Shown here piece by piece: positions 33,354 to 45,685 of a DNA stretch of 64,000 nucleotides (the first letter of the stretch is position 1; every line of letters starts with the position of its first letter). This DNA comes from Tanypteryx hageni (lineage: Eukaryota > Arthropoda > Insecta > Odonata > Petaluridae). The notes beneath the pieces were generated by a model. That model did no database searches and was not told the origin of the DNA. It was given only the letters and a program-made list of their open reading frames with translations. The stretch is taken from positions 169,367,337-169,431,336 of the forward strand of contig CM054113.1 of the NCBI GenBank assembly GCA_028673005.1, read 5' to 3'. Both the position numbers and the translations under genes were made by a program.

Positions 33354-34813
33354 GTGTGTGAGTACAAAGAACAATATTCCGGCTACAGCCAGCAAATTAT
33401 TGCAAAATATTTTTCTACCTTATGGGGAAAACTGTTTAGTCGGCGCAGTGTTGGGGGCATTCTGAGTGAAAAGAATAAGTGGGTAAATCAAACAAGTGGA
33501 ACTGTGAAGTGGCTTAAGTGCCCAAAACACGAAAAGCTGGAGGATGTGTTAGTTATTTGGATGGGGCAAGTGAATGCGAAAAACGGAACAATAACTGATG
33601 AGGTAATTAAGAGCAAGCAAAATTAATGGGAGATCAGATGGCATCACAGACTTTGTTTAGAGCAGTTGGTGGTTGCATCGTTTTAAACAGCGCCATGAAC
33701 TGATGCAACAAAAAAGACATGGCGAAACAGCTGAGGTTGACAATGAAGCAGTTGAAAGAGGTCAAAAAAGAATTTTTGAGATTTTAAAAGCATATGATCA
33801 TAGAGATGGATGGATGAGACCACTCTCTTTTATAGAATGCAGCAAAAAAACATCTCAAGTGGGTCTGTGAAAGGATGTAAAAAAATAAAAGCCATGATCA
33901 CCCTTGCATTCTGTACAAATGCTGATGGGAGTGACAAAAGGATTATTGCTGTGATTGGAAGGGCTGCAAAGCCTCGGTACTTTAAGAATTTCAAACCATC
34001 ACTTTACATGAATTATAGACACATAGTAAAGCATGGATGACTACAATTGAATTTTGTGAGTGGCTACAAATTTTCAACAAAGAGATGAAAATTATAAACC
34101 ATAATGTGCTTTTTCTTCTAGACAATGCACCTTGTCACAAAGTCTTGGACCTTAGTAATGTGCGACTTGAGTTCCTACTGCCCAATTGTACTGGCTTCCT
34201 ACAGCTTCATGATGCTGGAATTATTAAGAGCTTTAAGGCACACTATAGGCGACATCAAGTGAAGAAGATAGTAGAGAGCATCAGCAATAATTGTTCACTT
34301 GAGTTATCCTTGAAAGATGCATTGTACATAATCAAACTGTCACGGGATGAAGTTTCACCATGAACAATAAGCAACTGTTGAGCATACACTGGACTTATCA
34401 AAAAAGTACAATTAGATAAACTAGAAGAAGAACAAGTAATTCCTATCCAGGAGTTGCAGATTGCCATGAAAAATCTTCCAATTGCCAGTGCACCTTTGTC
34501 TTCAGAAGAATTTCTTGCAATCAAAGAACAACCTGCTTATGAAGAAATGAAAACTGAGGAAATTGCAGAACTAATGCGAGAATATGTGCCTGCACTTGAT
34601 AGTGAAAGTGAAGAAGATGAAACAACAGTTTGTGAAACAGTGACTGCTAAGGCGGTTGAAATATGTCTTCACAAAATTCATCGATATCTTGAGGAGAACT
34701 CAGACATCAAAGACTTAATGAAGCATGTTATAGCCTTGGACATTTCCATTTGTAAAATGAATGAAAAAAAGAAAATTCAAACTAAATTAGAAAAATATTT
34801 TGCCCAGAAGTGA
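33315..34813 (+). pseudogene. Tigger/pogo-type transposase relic
   Basis: The protein is spread over at least four frame changes (33354-33626, 33673-33870, 33810-34040, 34037-34363, 34454-34813) and several stops. Order: helix-turn-helix region (YSGYSQQIIAKYF, SVGGILSEKNKW), CENP-B-like second DNA-binding helix, then a DDE catalytic domain. DDE landmarks: DETTLFYRMQQ, CTNADGSDKRIIAVIGRAAKP, the second Asp in LFLLDNAPCHK, and the third in FLQLHDAGIIKSFKAHYRR. The acidic C-terminal region follows (YVPALDSESEEDE). It would have catalysed cut-and-paste transposition at TA sites. Clearly dead. Confidence 0.85.
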
Positions 34814-34975
34814 GTTTGAATTATATTTCTAACTGCATTGTAACATCTTGTACTGTATTGCTCTCTTTTTTCAATATAATGTGCAAATATAGTAATTGAA
34901 GCAAATTTTCTTTCCCTTAATTACTATTAACCTATATTCACTGTGCATATCCAGATAATCTCCAAATATGTTTCT

Positions 34976-35278
34976 ATTGTTGTGCATCAATACGTGTTTT
35001 CGTATTCCTTCTTTCCTCTAGGCAGAAGAATAATACATATAATTCATTGATATTTTTACTATAAAATGCTTATTAATTGAAATTTTTTATCAATAGCTCA
35101 TAAGATATACAAATAATTAGAAATACAAAGCCATAATATTTAAATATCCCAAAATAAATCCAGTAGATGAACCTTACAGGTGGCATTTAAATCTAGTGGA
35201 TAAGAGTAAAACCCTTTCATTGCATACTTTATATCTATTAGGGTGCCAAATAAAATCTTTAAGTACCTCAATTTAGTG
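34976..35278 (+). repeat. 303-bp inverted repeat, left arm
   Basis: Matches the reverse complement of 35640-35942 over its full length with only a few mismatches. Starts ATTGTTGTGCATCAATACG and ends CCTCAATTTAGTG. It lies just after the Tigger transposase relic and probably includes its 3' end. Confidence 0.9.
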
Positions 35279-35281
35279 TAG

Positions 35282-35383
35282 TGTATTGAAGGAATTCTCC
35301 TTTATGGCAACACTTGATAATTAGTTTTATGAGTTTAATAATAGGTATGGGAATGACACATAAAGGAGAATTCCTTCAATACA
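35282..35383. repeat. Perfect 25-bp hairpin stem in the loop (MITE-like)
   Basis: 102-bp unit whose first 25 bp (TGTATTGAAGGAATTCTCC...) are exactly inverted at its end (...GGAGAATTCCTTCAATACA). It sits within the 361-bp spacer of the larger inverted repeat. Confidence 0.85.
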
Positions 35384-35574
35384 AATTACTATTATATGTA
35401 ATTAATGAAGTAACTTGAGTATCTAAACAACTGAAAATTTAGTTACTCTCAGGGCTGCATTAAGTTTATAATGAATCTAAGGCTAATAGGAGGGAAGAGC
35501 CTAAGTACGGAAAAAGTTAAGAAGTTATGAAGTGGTCAAACATATGTATGAACATGATCAGTTGATTACAAATA

Positions 35575-35660
35575 CAGTCAACCCCCAATTTAGTGCCACC
35601 ATTTGTCCACCTCTGACATTGGTGCTAATGCAGGGGTGGCACTAAATTGAGGTACTTAAA
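35575..35660. repeat. Pogo/Tigger-like TIR and short palindrome
   Basis: TACAGTCAACCCCC followed by AATTTAGTGCCACC, inverted about 45 bp later as GGTGGCACTAAATTGAGGT. The CAGTCAACC start after TA is typical of Tigger-type ends. Confidence 0.55.
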
Positions 35661-35942
35661 GATTTTATTTGGCACCCTAATAGATATAAAGTATGCAATG
35701 AAAGGGTTTAACTCTTATCCACTAGATTTAAATGCCACCCGTAAGGTTCATCTACTGGATTTATTTTGGGATATTTAAATATTATGGCTTTGTATTTCTA
35801 ATTATTTGTATATCTTATGAGCTATTGATAAAAAATTTCAATTAATAAGCATTTTATAGTAAAAATATCAATGAATTATATGTATTATTCTTCTGCCTAG
35901 AGGAAAGAAGGAATACGAAAACACGTATTGATGCACAACAAT
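35640..35942 (-). repeat. 303-bp inverted repeat, right arm
   Basis: Reverse complement of 34976-35278. The two arms could pair into a ~300-bp stem if transcribed. Confidence 0.9.
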
Positions 35943-36537
35943 TGAAATTTGCTACAATAATTTCTGCGCGATTATGGAGGGATTACTGTATCTCCAATAA
36001 TTCATACGAGCTCAATTATATAATGCATTCATCTTTGCATACGAACTTCAAAACTTGAAACGATCTGCACGTTCGGTTGATTCCTGCTATAGCTAAGTAC
36101 GTAGTTTTAGAAAAGATTGTCTCAGAAAATTTTAAGATTGCAAAAGCGCTGCTAGGAGGTGCAATGAGAGTCACAACCATGAAGTGACAACTAATTTAAC
36201 CTCCAAATCGAAAACTTGACGAATCATCTTCGCCGGAGCACTTGCAGTATGATTCTCAGCCATCTTCATTCCGTGAAATCTTACGAATGAAAACATGGAT
36301 CGTAATCGCTTCAGGAATCAATCAGCACTAAAAGTGGCAAGATTTCTGAGCAGCCTAGACTGAGCACACAAGATCGTAATACAAATTAGGCGAATTCGTA
36401 TTTTTTTCGCTATTGCGCATTTCTTCTCTCGTGGTTATTCATCCATTAAGGTGAGCATATTTTTACAATCCCTGCCGGCTCCAATATTATCTGCCTCTTT
36501 ACGCATTTGCCATCTCCTGCACATCATTCACTGTTTA
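35943..36537. other. Unannotated DNA
   Basis: No gene. A GGAGGGATTACTGTA phrase at 35975-35990 may be the right end of a Tigger-like element. Confidence 0.4.
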
Positions 36538-36545
36538 ATGTAGAG
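36538..36545 (+). repeat. 8-bp target duplication, left copy (hAT MITE)
   Basis: atgtagag; the partner at 36863-36870 is atatagag (7 of 8). Confidence 0.7.
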
Positions 36546-36862
36546 CAGGGGTGCCCAAACTATGGCCCGCGGGCCAAATGCGGCCCGTGAAGCTATGGAG
36601 AATAAGCAATTCGAAAATTTTAACGCACAATTTCATACATTTTTGAAATTTTTTTATAATATAACTTTGAATTTTGAAATGTTAGTTACGAAACCCTTAT
36701 TTACACTTGATTTTCACTTATATGGTACCTCAGGTTAGACAGAAAACTTTTGATTTAAACTGTAATCCGGACCGCCAAAGAATTGGCAATTTCCAATGCA
36801 GCCTGCCAAGGTATTCGTAACCACCAATGTGGTCCGTCACTAGAAAAGTTTGGGCAGCACTG
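36546..36862. mobile_element. Short hAT-type element
   Basis: 317 bp. TIRs are CAGGGGTGCCCAAACT at the left and the complement of AGTTTGGGCAGCACTG at the right. Inside the left end is the palindrome GGCCCGCGGGCC. The ~8-bp flanking duplication (7 of 8) supports hAT. No transposase. Confidence 0.82.
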
Positions 36863-36870
36863 ATATAGAG

Positions 36871-38620
36871 CATAGTTTTTAATAAATGGCTCATTCTTCT
36901 TATTCAGATTTTCCAACTGGAATCTACAATGTGTATCTGAAATTTCAAGTTTTTTATTCCACATAAAAAGCCTGTAACTTGACAGGAAGCTTACATTTCA
37001 ATTAATATGTACTCTTAATATTTGTGTTTCAATTAATAATAATTTGGTATTAATAAACTGCTGTTTAATCTTTCAATTTCATGCTATTCCCATTTAAGGT
37101 ATTACTCGATTTAAGGTACAAAAAACTTTTCCCCCAGGGAAACATTAAATGGGAATTCCACTGTACTTAGCTTTTCTCTTAATGCAAATCGGAATAGGAG
37201 TTATAACTTCTCACAATAATTTGAGCTGTATGCATTGCATACTAAGTAGTAGCCACATTTCTTGTGGAAAATTTCCAATAAATTTGGGTAATTTTTTTAA
37301 TTTCTGAACTAAACCATTTTTGCAGAAACTTCTGGTTTGGTTTGCAGGTCAATAAAAAACTTTTGTTTGGTTTTGGTTCGATTCGCAGTTCAGAAAATTT
37401 GTGTGGTTCAGTTTGGTTTAGTGTGCTGCTCTGGTTAAAGCAAGTCACTTGCCTCAGAAACAATTTTCAAGATGGATTCTGCAATTAACATGTGATATTA
37501 CCCAATGGCAGTGACCTATTTAAGTAACATTAATGTGCACAGTTAGCTCAACTGGATTATTGCACACATTTTCATCTAATGGTAATGGCTAAGGTTTCTT
37601 TGGAAGAATAATGAAAATTTTATTAACAGTAAGTGTTCTGATAAACAGCATCAGAATTTTTATATAAAAACTATTAGATATATGGTGAAGTATATCTCAG
37701 ATCGAAATCCTTGATGAGCCTATTCTTACTTCAAAATTTAACTTCATAAATATTTGAATTAATTTCAGAAATTTATCTAGTAGTGCTTATAATTTCAGTT
37801 ATATTTCCTTCAGTTAAATGTAATTTTAATACCAAATTCATTGTATCAAATTTCAAGCTTTAAAATAGAAAAAATATTTTTGTACTCCAAGAAAAAAACA
37901 GTTGTAATGGTTTTGCTTTACTGATATACCAGCAATGACCATTGTTTACCAGAAAATTCAACATAATAACTGATAATATATTTCCATTGATCATAAAAAA
38001 CCTTATGTAACTTTCTAAAGTTTAATGGAAATAGTTTGTTGCTTAGAATCTGATATAACTTACACCAGAAAATAAATCAATAGCCAAATTTTGAAATAAA
38101 ACCTCAAATGGCATTAATGTAATTGCATCCAATGACAGATTGCAAAAATGAATTTTATGTAACAGAGGTTACCATCACTACATACAAGCACACTATAAAT
38201 ATTGAGCTAAATGTGGCCAGTTTAAAAGGTTGTTCATAAAATAGTTTTGCTAATTTTATAACTAAAATTTCATTTTATTTTGTTATAGTTTTTATGAAAA
38301 TTTGTACTTAAACCATAGATATATTTAGTACATCCTTGTGACATGTTTACTTATCTTAAAATGGCCCAATTCTTGAACACTGCAATGTTGTAAATTTCGG
38401 TGAAAATCTCAAAATTTATAAGAGAACATTTTAAATATAAAATTGGAAGTTCCAAATAAATTTGAATGATTCATACATAGAGTAAATATAGGCTGACAGA
38501 AAATAATTTAAAAATAAACAAATGTTCATATTCTATGCATATTCCAAATTCATTAAAATTATTATTCAAGAAAGCAAAGAAAAGATAAAAAAGGAATATT
38601 ATTTTTATATTATATGTAAA
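36871..38620. other. Unannotated AT-rich DNA
   Basis: No gene. At about 37100-37165 a sequence ending GGGAATTCCACTGTA looks like one end of a Tigger-type element; its partner was not found. Confidence 0.4.
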
Positions 38621-39124
38621 GTGACCAGACGTCCTGATTTTGGCGGGACAGTCCCACTTTTGAGTAGCATTTCCCACTGTCCCCAAAAAACTTTAGAGGA
38701 TGCAAAATTGTCCTGCTTTTGGATATATTAATGATAAATGTACCAATTATTCGAACTTTTTACCAGTAAACTATATGATATAACTAAAGTCCCAGATTTT
38801 GAGCAGCATGTGGAATGCTAGTCGAGTGCATGCATAGGAATGTGAAGTTCGGTGCTCAATTCTCCGAAGTAATTCATATGTTTAGATTTGTTTCAATCTT
38901 GGTTTCTTTCTCTTGTTGCATGGCAGTGTGCAAGAAATGGAACATAGCATACATTTATAACTGAAAAATTATACTTTTATACTCTTCATAAACGGACTAG
39001 TAAATTTTCCTTTACAAAGATTTTAAAAAATCCTGCAATAGCTAATCTGAAAGGGTTTTGCCCCACATTGACTGACCTGAAATCGATTTTGTCCCTCTTC
39101 AGCTGATCTGAAATCTGGTCACTT
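38621..39124. mobile_element. Short TIR element (AGTGACCAGA ends)
   Basis: About 0.5 kb. The left end AGTGACCAGACGTCC is inverted at the right end as ATCTGGTCACTT. The ends resemble non-autonomous hAT elements, but the flanking duplication is not clear. No coding capacity. Confidence 0.55.
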
Positions 39125-39624
39125 AATTATATGATAATTTCTATTAATGAAAATAAGTACATATAATGTAGCTGGAACTATCATCAACATAATAAACACC
39201 AATTACACTTCACGTATAAAACATGCAAGCATCTCAGGTCAATGCTCTGTGACAATTTACTATTGATGACATGAAATCTACCAACCTAGTGGAGGTTAGC
39301 CCCATCGCATTCCCAGCATTGCTGCTAATGTAGATCTTGCTCTTTTCCACTAGCTCTTTCAACTTCTGTTTGCCCCAAAGGGGCATCAACCCCTCCCTAC
39401 AAGCGGAGACGCTTGTTGCTAGGGAGAGTTTCTCACGAATCAAGGCTGGCGATGGGACGCTTGTAGCAGTTGCCTAGCGCTTGCACTGCTGTGTATTTAC
39501 CATTGTATTTTGTCCCCAAATGGTTATTGGACAATACTGATCCATAGCCTGTTAACTACGTTATTGAAATTTCATTACAAGTATTTATACTTATTTTTTT
39601 GTTGCAAATATCGCCTAATACATT
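39125..39624. other. Unannotated DNA
   Basis: No gene or element recognised; a 69-codon open frame on the - strand (39234-39443) has no known motif. Confidence 0.35.
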
Positions 39625-40100
39625 AAAATTAAAACACTACGAGTATCTAATAAAAGCAATTGTTAGAAAACATAATTTGAAAAGAAGATTCTGATAGAAA
39701 ATACTTTTGTCATGTAATTTTTCCATACTGCCATCTCTTGGCTGTCAAACGAACTGATATAACTTAAAATGCGGGACCATCCGAGATAGTTGAAGTGTTC
39801 TCCACCAGGTGGAAACTAGTATTTTGACATGCATTTTTAAAAATTATACCCATGTATATTCTTGATTTCCATTGCATAACATTAATGTCGTAAAAAACAT
39901 TAAAGTAAAAAAGTAGGAATATCTAATACCAGCATTTTTGGCAAAACATAATTTGAACAGAAAATACTTTTCCTGGATCTTTCTATTACTGCCATCTCAG
40001 GACCAAACATGGAACTGGTATAAATGCGGAACCATCGGAGATAGTTAAAAAGTTCTGTAGTATTTTGGAATATATTTCTAAAAATAAACCTACCCATTGC
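39625..40100. repeat. Imperfect tandem duplication, two ~0.24-kb copies
   Basis: Copy 1 (about 39625-39855) and copy 2 (about 39897-40097) share ordered phrases: GTATCTAATA, AAAACATAATTTGAA, GAAAATACTTTT, TACTGCCATCTC, ATGCGG-ACCATC-GAGATAGTT and TTCT. Identity looks near 75-80 per cent by eye. Confidence 0.7.
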
Positions 40101-41671
40101 ATTAATTCACCATGCCAGGTGGAAGTAAGCACATATCTTATTGATGCTGCAAGCAATGCTGCACTAAGCAGCTAGTAGACATTATTTTCAATATAACGCC
40201 TTTCTAATATTTTGTATGTGAATAATTTGAATTCTAGGGAGAGGATGATATATCACATGCCCACTCAACCCTTGAAGCCCATGCTAAATGTAGCCCAGCT
40301 TCGAATTCGTTTATACTGCCACAAACTCTTGGGTTGTGGGAGAGGAAGGATGAGTTATGTGGGACAGTGATACAACACAAGGACAAAAGCTATCATGGTT
40401 AAACTTGCTTATACAGAGCCCAAACTCTTAGTTATGTTGGAGGAAGGATGATTTGTGGGGAAGAGTGATATGTCACCATGTACAGTGTTGTAAGATCTCA
40501 CATTTTCTCAGGAGTTTGTTGGGAAGCCTGCACTCACAGGGCACTACTGGATCATTTTGATTGTCTAGCACTGTGCATTGATTATACAGACAATTATGCA
40601 AAATGCGATGACTGCTTTGGATGCTCAACTGTTTGAATTTCAGTAAGTAAAGAGACATCTTCTCTGAAGGTATGAGCAACGGCATGAACTGCAAAACTCA
40701 GCTGATAATGAATAGTAAAACTTTACATGGAATGTGCATAATTATAAAAATGCAAATTCTTAAGGAATGTAAATGCTAATTTCATTGGAAATAGACTTGG
40801 ATGAAAAATTATCTTGGTGAGGTCACAACTGCTTTGTTTGACCTTTTGTGAAAATGAAGATGAATGAAATTATCATCACTGAATGTGGAACATTATTCAA
40901 CAATGCAAAATTATTAATTGGAGTAATATTTCAAAATGTCATCAACTAAACCATTTCTCACTCTTTTCTTTGATCTTGAATAATGTATTCTAGGCCATGC
41001 ATGCATGCCCGGCACACTTCAGCATAAATTCTATGAAATTTACTTCTTTGCCAAAAAATTGTGGAAATCTGGGGTTGTCTTATATTTGGGGAGATACAGT
41101 ATTACAGTAAAACTTCTGTTCCCTTCAACAGCTACAATAGATCTGGAGTAATTAGGATAATGAAAGGATCTATTTGAAATGTGCTGCAATTTTGGAATTT
41201 TGTCCTCATGATGATTTGGCTGCAGTAAATTTCAATTTCATGGAAGAGTTGTGAATGAAGGACAGAATTGTTTCCATGGATAGGAGAAAAGTTGGACTAT
41301 GGGAAGGAAAGATTTTGCATGATAAGATTCTCCAAAGCTTGAACTGGATTTTAAAATCCAAATAACTTACCTAAATGTACTTAGTATTTTTCATTGTCAT
41401 TTCACTAGTTCTCAAGCAAAAGTAAAATTTGATGCATTTCTCATCTTAATAGATAATTAAATAACTATAATGATAATAGTAATATACTTTTAAATTATAA
41501 AAATAGAAAAAACAAATAAAAAATATATAAAAACTGTTTGACAAAACATTTTATTTTCTCCAAAAACTAATAAGACATAATTTAAAAAAGTAGGTAATTC
41601 AAGAGTTGATTTGCTAAAGCAATTTATTCAGTATGGAAATATTTCCAGCTTTCAATGAATTTTAGATTAAC
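40101..41671. other. Unannotated DNA with a ~100-bp duplication
   Basis: At about 40311-40370 and 40407-40465 a phrase running TTATAC, CAAACTCTTGGGTT, GGAGGAAGGATGA-TT is repeated. No gene. ATTACAGTAAAACTTCTGTTCC at about 41102 could be an old pogo-like end. Confidence 0.4.
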
Positions 41672-41679
41672 ATTTTAAA
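41672..41679 (+). repeat. 8-bp target site duplication, left copy (hAT)
   Basis: attttaaa, repeated exactly at 44273-44280. Confidence 0.95.
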
Positions 41680-44272
41680 CAGTGGCGGCTCGTAGCTAAA
41701 ATTAGTGGGGGTGCTGCTCCAGAAAATTTTTAGCCTTTGTTTTAAAATTGTGTAAAAGGAAAAAAACATGTATAAAAAGAAAATTTATTCAGGAACTTGA
41801 TAAAATCTTAACAAAAAAAACAAACATTTTTTACTTACTTTAACTTAAATTGTTACAGTTCAAGCTTGATCTATTCATTTAAAAATGAAATCCATTCTTC
41901 TTGTTTTAATTTGCGCAAAAAGTTCAATAATTTTCTCCTTGATCTCTGGATGACAATTGAGGAAATTTTTCTCCATTGAAAGTACTGCAAGCGCATTTAG
42001 TCTTTCCGAATTCATAGTGCTTCTTAAAAAAGTTTTTTTTCTTTTCAATGTTGAAAAGCAGCGCTCTGCCTCTGATGTAGTCATGGGAATTGTCAAGAGG
42101 ATTTTTATCAGTTTCGTAATTTCACTAAAAACATCATCTAGATTATTTTCCAAGATAAATTTCAGCAGCTCAATTAATTTGCAATATTCATGAATATCAG
42201 TCCTACAATAGAATACTTTTAGTTCAGTTTCAAGCTTTTCTTTGTCAATCATGGGATATGCTTCAGTGGTCAGTACTATCTATTTTGTGGGATCTTCATT
42301 CTTAAATCTAGTGAAGCATTTCTTGTTGAACAATTTAGCAGCTACTAAGTGTTTAGTGGAAGAATATCTGTCCATTATATCAACACATATATAGTCACAC
42401 ACTTCCTTAGCTTCTGCCATGAGTGTCTTTGAAGGATTCTCACAGTACTTTGAGTTTCTCAATTCTAAAATAGCAGTTTTGAAATTTGTTATATATTCAT
42501 TAACTTTAAACACACTAATTTCTCGAGATTGCATTTGGTTGTAAATTATTTCAACATGAGGCATAATCTGATGAAAAAGCTCTAACCAAAACTTGAAATT
42601 ATCATCATTCAGGTATTTTAAAATTCCTGTTGCTTCTGCAATGTATTGATCTGCATTTGATGTTGACTGAATTTCAGTAAGGCTGTTTTTTAAAGGTTGC
42701 AAATTTTCATGAACTCTGTTTATGGTCTGTATGTTGAAATTCCACCTTGTAGAGTATGGACGTGGAATGCTGACGTCCATATGTTTCTTGAGAATGGACA
42801 CACGTTGTGGTGATCTTGAGAAGAATGTTGGAATAGCCAGAATGTTAGAGAAAAATATTCTTGCGTTTCGTGTAATACTTGCTGCATTTCTCATTATTAA
42901 ATTAAGTTGATGTGCATAACAGTGAATGAAATGTGCATTACTATAAACTGCTTTTATTTTTGCTTGAACTCCTGCTTTTTTGCCTTTCATGACATTTGCA
43001 CCATCAAATGTCTGAGCTATCAGTTTTTGTCCATTTCCTTGAAGGATTATGTCCAATTGTTCTAAAATACGTTTTGATATGCCATCTGCAGTTTGATTTT
43101 CTGGAATAAAGAATCCCCAAAAACCCTCAAATATTTCTTCATTCAATATGTACCGTAGAACAAGGACCATTTGAGTGTGTTCCGAAACATCTGTTGTGTC
43201 ATCAGCCATGACAGCTACAAAGGAAGCTTTTCTAATTTCCGTCCTTATCTCCTCATGGTATATTTGTAGCAGGCAGTCAAGTATCTCATTCTGAATGGTC
43301 TTAGAAACACCTTTGAAGACTGCACTGGTTTCTAAGTGATTCTTCAAATCTGAATCTAATTTAGATGCAAAATTTACTAATCTTCTAAATACCCCTGGAT
43401 TTACTGAATCGTCTTTTTCATCATGTCCACGTAAGGGAGTTTCTAAGTTTCCACAAAAGTAAATGCAGTCTATTATTTTGGACAAAATTTCACGGTTCTT
43501 TTTAACTTTTATACTATGCTCATTGATTGAAAGTCTGTATGCCTCACTAAGTTTCTCCTTAATACTTATGGTTCCTAAAAGTGACAGTGAAACAACATTA
43601 TCAACGTGCTTCTTTGACTTCTCATGCTTTTCAGTTTTTTCTTTCATTTTGTTTATATTTCTAAAACCATCTTTTGTCCACGGTACATCACCTCCAAACA
43701 GCAAACACGGGAAGAAAAACAGTGCATTTTTTACTTCACAGCCACAAAGCCAACTTTTCCGTTGGTACCATTCAGAATTAAAGCTACGAATATATTTCTT
43801 GAGCTGGAAGCAGAATAATAATCTAATTCTACACTCTTCTACGCTTTATCACATTCAAGAATATGGTACACGGTTTTTAAGCACAACACACGCTGAGTAA
43901 AAAAAAACTTCCTTCCACCATCACGCCAGAGCCGGCACTGCGAGAGCAACAGGGCAACAGTGCTCTCTCTACCTGGCAGTCCCGCCATCCTCCCCACCCC
44001 CCCCTCCTATGTGCGCATGCGCACAACAGTCAAACGCCACATCGCTGGCACTGTGAAGCGCACAGTTCCATACAAAGATTTTTGTATCTTTTTCATAAAC
44101 TGGGGGATGGCTACTGAAGTACTGACATTAAGCTTAAGGAATATATATTGTACTACAAAAACAAAGAAAGAAATAAAGAAAAAAGGACTCATTATATTAA
44201 ATGTTATCGATAATATCAAGTGGAAATAGGGGATGCTGCAGTTCCGCAGTGCCTATACACGAGCCGCCACTG
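41680..44272 (-). mobile_element. Complete hAT transposon with ZMYM/TTF-type transposase
   Basis: 2593 bp with TIRs CAGTGGCGGCTCGT at the left and its complement ACGAGCCGCCACTG at the right, and perfect 8-bp target duplications. The transposase is on the - strand (41875 to about 43850). The perfect duplication and the single stop within its main reading frame suggest a young insertion. Confidence 0.93.
41875..43850 (-). pseudogene. hAT transposase, zinc finger MYM-type-1-like, one stop in its main frame
   Basis: Reading on the - strand, the frame is open from about 43850 to 41875 except for TAG at 42280-42282; both sides (42283-43704 and 41875-42252) are in the same frame. N-terminal part: a TTF-type zinc finger (FNSEWYQRKSWL, CGCEVKNALFFFPCLLFGG, WTKDGFRN). 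Catalytic hAT/DUF4371-like core: AVMADDTTDVSEHTQMVLVL with the first Asp, AQTFDGANVMKGKKAGVQ with the second, and FIHCYAHQLNLI. C-terminal dimerisation motif: TTSEAERCFSTLKRKKTFL then MNSERLNALAVLS. Function: cut-and-paste transposition. The start codon was not found: a stop (TAA) lies upstream of the zinc finger in this frame, so another lesion or a 5' exon must exist. Confidence 0.88.
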
Positions 44273-44280
44273 ATTTTAAA
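44273..44280 (+). repeat. 8-bp target site duplication, right copy (hAT)
   Basis: attttaaa, matches 41672-41679. Confidence 0.95.
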
Positions 44281-44555
44281 CATTAGAGGAAAGTAGACAA
44301 ATATGGAATACCAACTCATTTTCAGCCAATAGACTTTACTTAAATGCATTAAATAGTCATGAACATTAGACACATTCATTGGATAACATTCCTAATTAAA
44401 ATTTTGGTAGAATGAAAACAATTACTCTAAAGGAAAATCTAGTTATCAGTTTTTTCCTCAGAGTGCACATAACAATATTTGTATTAAAGGGTGACAAATA
44501 TGGAATACCACATAATTTGTATTTAAAACCACACACAATGTTTGCATTTTGTCTT

Positions 44556-45557
44556 CTACTTGCAAAAGTCACAGACATATGCCCCATTTTCATAGCCTGC
44601 ACATTCAGCATGACACCATAAGCAGCAACTGGCACATTGTATCCATGTTTCACTTTGTACGTCTTCTGAAAATTTTCCCTTGCAGAAAATGCACTGAGAG
44701 ACACTTAACTCTGGAACCTTTCCACTCCCGATTTCAAATTCGGCATCACTGAAATCATTGAGGATGGATATCTGTTTATCCTCAGGGCTGGAATTGTCAT
44801 CTTTAAAAAGAGTTTTGGCACTTTTTCTTCCTTCTTTGGCAGTTTTTCCTATGGCTGATTTGACTGGTTTCCTTTTTCCTTTTCACAAGTTTTGCCCTTG
44901 TGTCTCCTGCTGCTGTTGCAACTTCTGTTTGTATGGTGATAATGTTATGACGGCAGAAGCTCCACACTTTCTACCATGATGAGACTCCCTCCTCTGAACG
45001 ACGGGGATAGGGGAAATTTCAGCTGGTGTGACAATCTGAGCTGAAGTGCTTGGGACTGGGTCGTTCTGTCTGAGATCTTCTCCTGCTTTCTCTGGATTTG
45101 TAGTCATGTCTTCCAGTTCATTCTCTTGGACAGCAGCAATGAACTCGTGATCACAGAATATGTTTCTGTTAAGGGGATAAATCCCTGTTGCCTTAAAACC
45201 ATTAACGGCAATTTCCCCTGTTTGAACTTTTAAGTATTCTCGCCTGAGTAGCTTTGCAACATCAAAATGGGTAAGAGGTCTGCCTGAATCTCTCAGCCAA
45301 ATCCAAACCTCTTCACTGTAGTACGTCTTCAGCGCACCTATCAGAGTTTTGTTGATTGACTTCAATTTGTGTCGTGTGAGGAGGAAGACACACAACGGTC
45401 ACGTGGTTTTCCCTTGCCAAGTTGATCACTTCGGTATTCCTCGTGTGGGTATTGTGATCGTCGAGGATGAGGAGAACTGGTGACGCTGAAGATGGTTTCG
45501 CTTTTTCTAAAAAGTGTCGAAACCACTGTGTGAATAAGTGAGTCTGAATCTACCCGG
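44556..45557 (-). pseudogene. Pogo transposase, C-terminal half with PHD-like zinc finger
   Basis: The DDE domain continues from the LINE insertion point with QTHLFTQWFRHFLEKAK, then PVLLILDDHNTHTRN (second catalytic Asp region), VVCLPPHT, a frameshift, and [19 protein letters not shown]. In the last motif the usual catalytic Asp (LQPLD) reads Asn (LKSIN). Then [14 protein letters not shown], a Pro/Ser/Gln-rich linker, an in-frame TGA at 44883, a Lys-rich stretch and, at about 44720-44560, a PHD-like finger with spaced CxxC and HxxC pairs: CIFCKGKF, WIQCASCCLWCHAECAG, YVCDFC. It ends at TAG 44556-44558. Pogo-like proteins with such C-terminal fingers occur in insects. Confidence 0.82.
45546..45557 (+). 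repeat. 12-bp target site duplication, left copy (Jockey LINE)
   Basis: gaatctacccgg, repeated exactly at 49666-49677. Confidence 0.93.
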
Positions 45558-45685
45558 CCCGTGGCTCATACCCTCCCGTGGTATCTGTTATTTCTGAGTT
45601 GCCTTCCAATGTGGCTTTACTCAACGCTGGGTATTAAATTACAGGCACCTCACCCGTGTGTCATAATGGTCAGTATTAATAAAAG

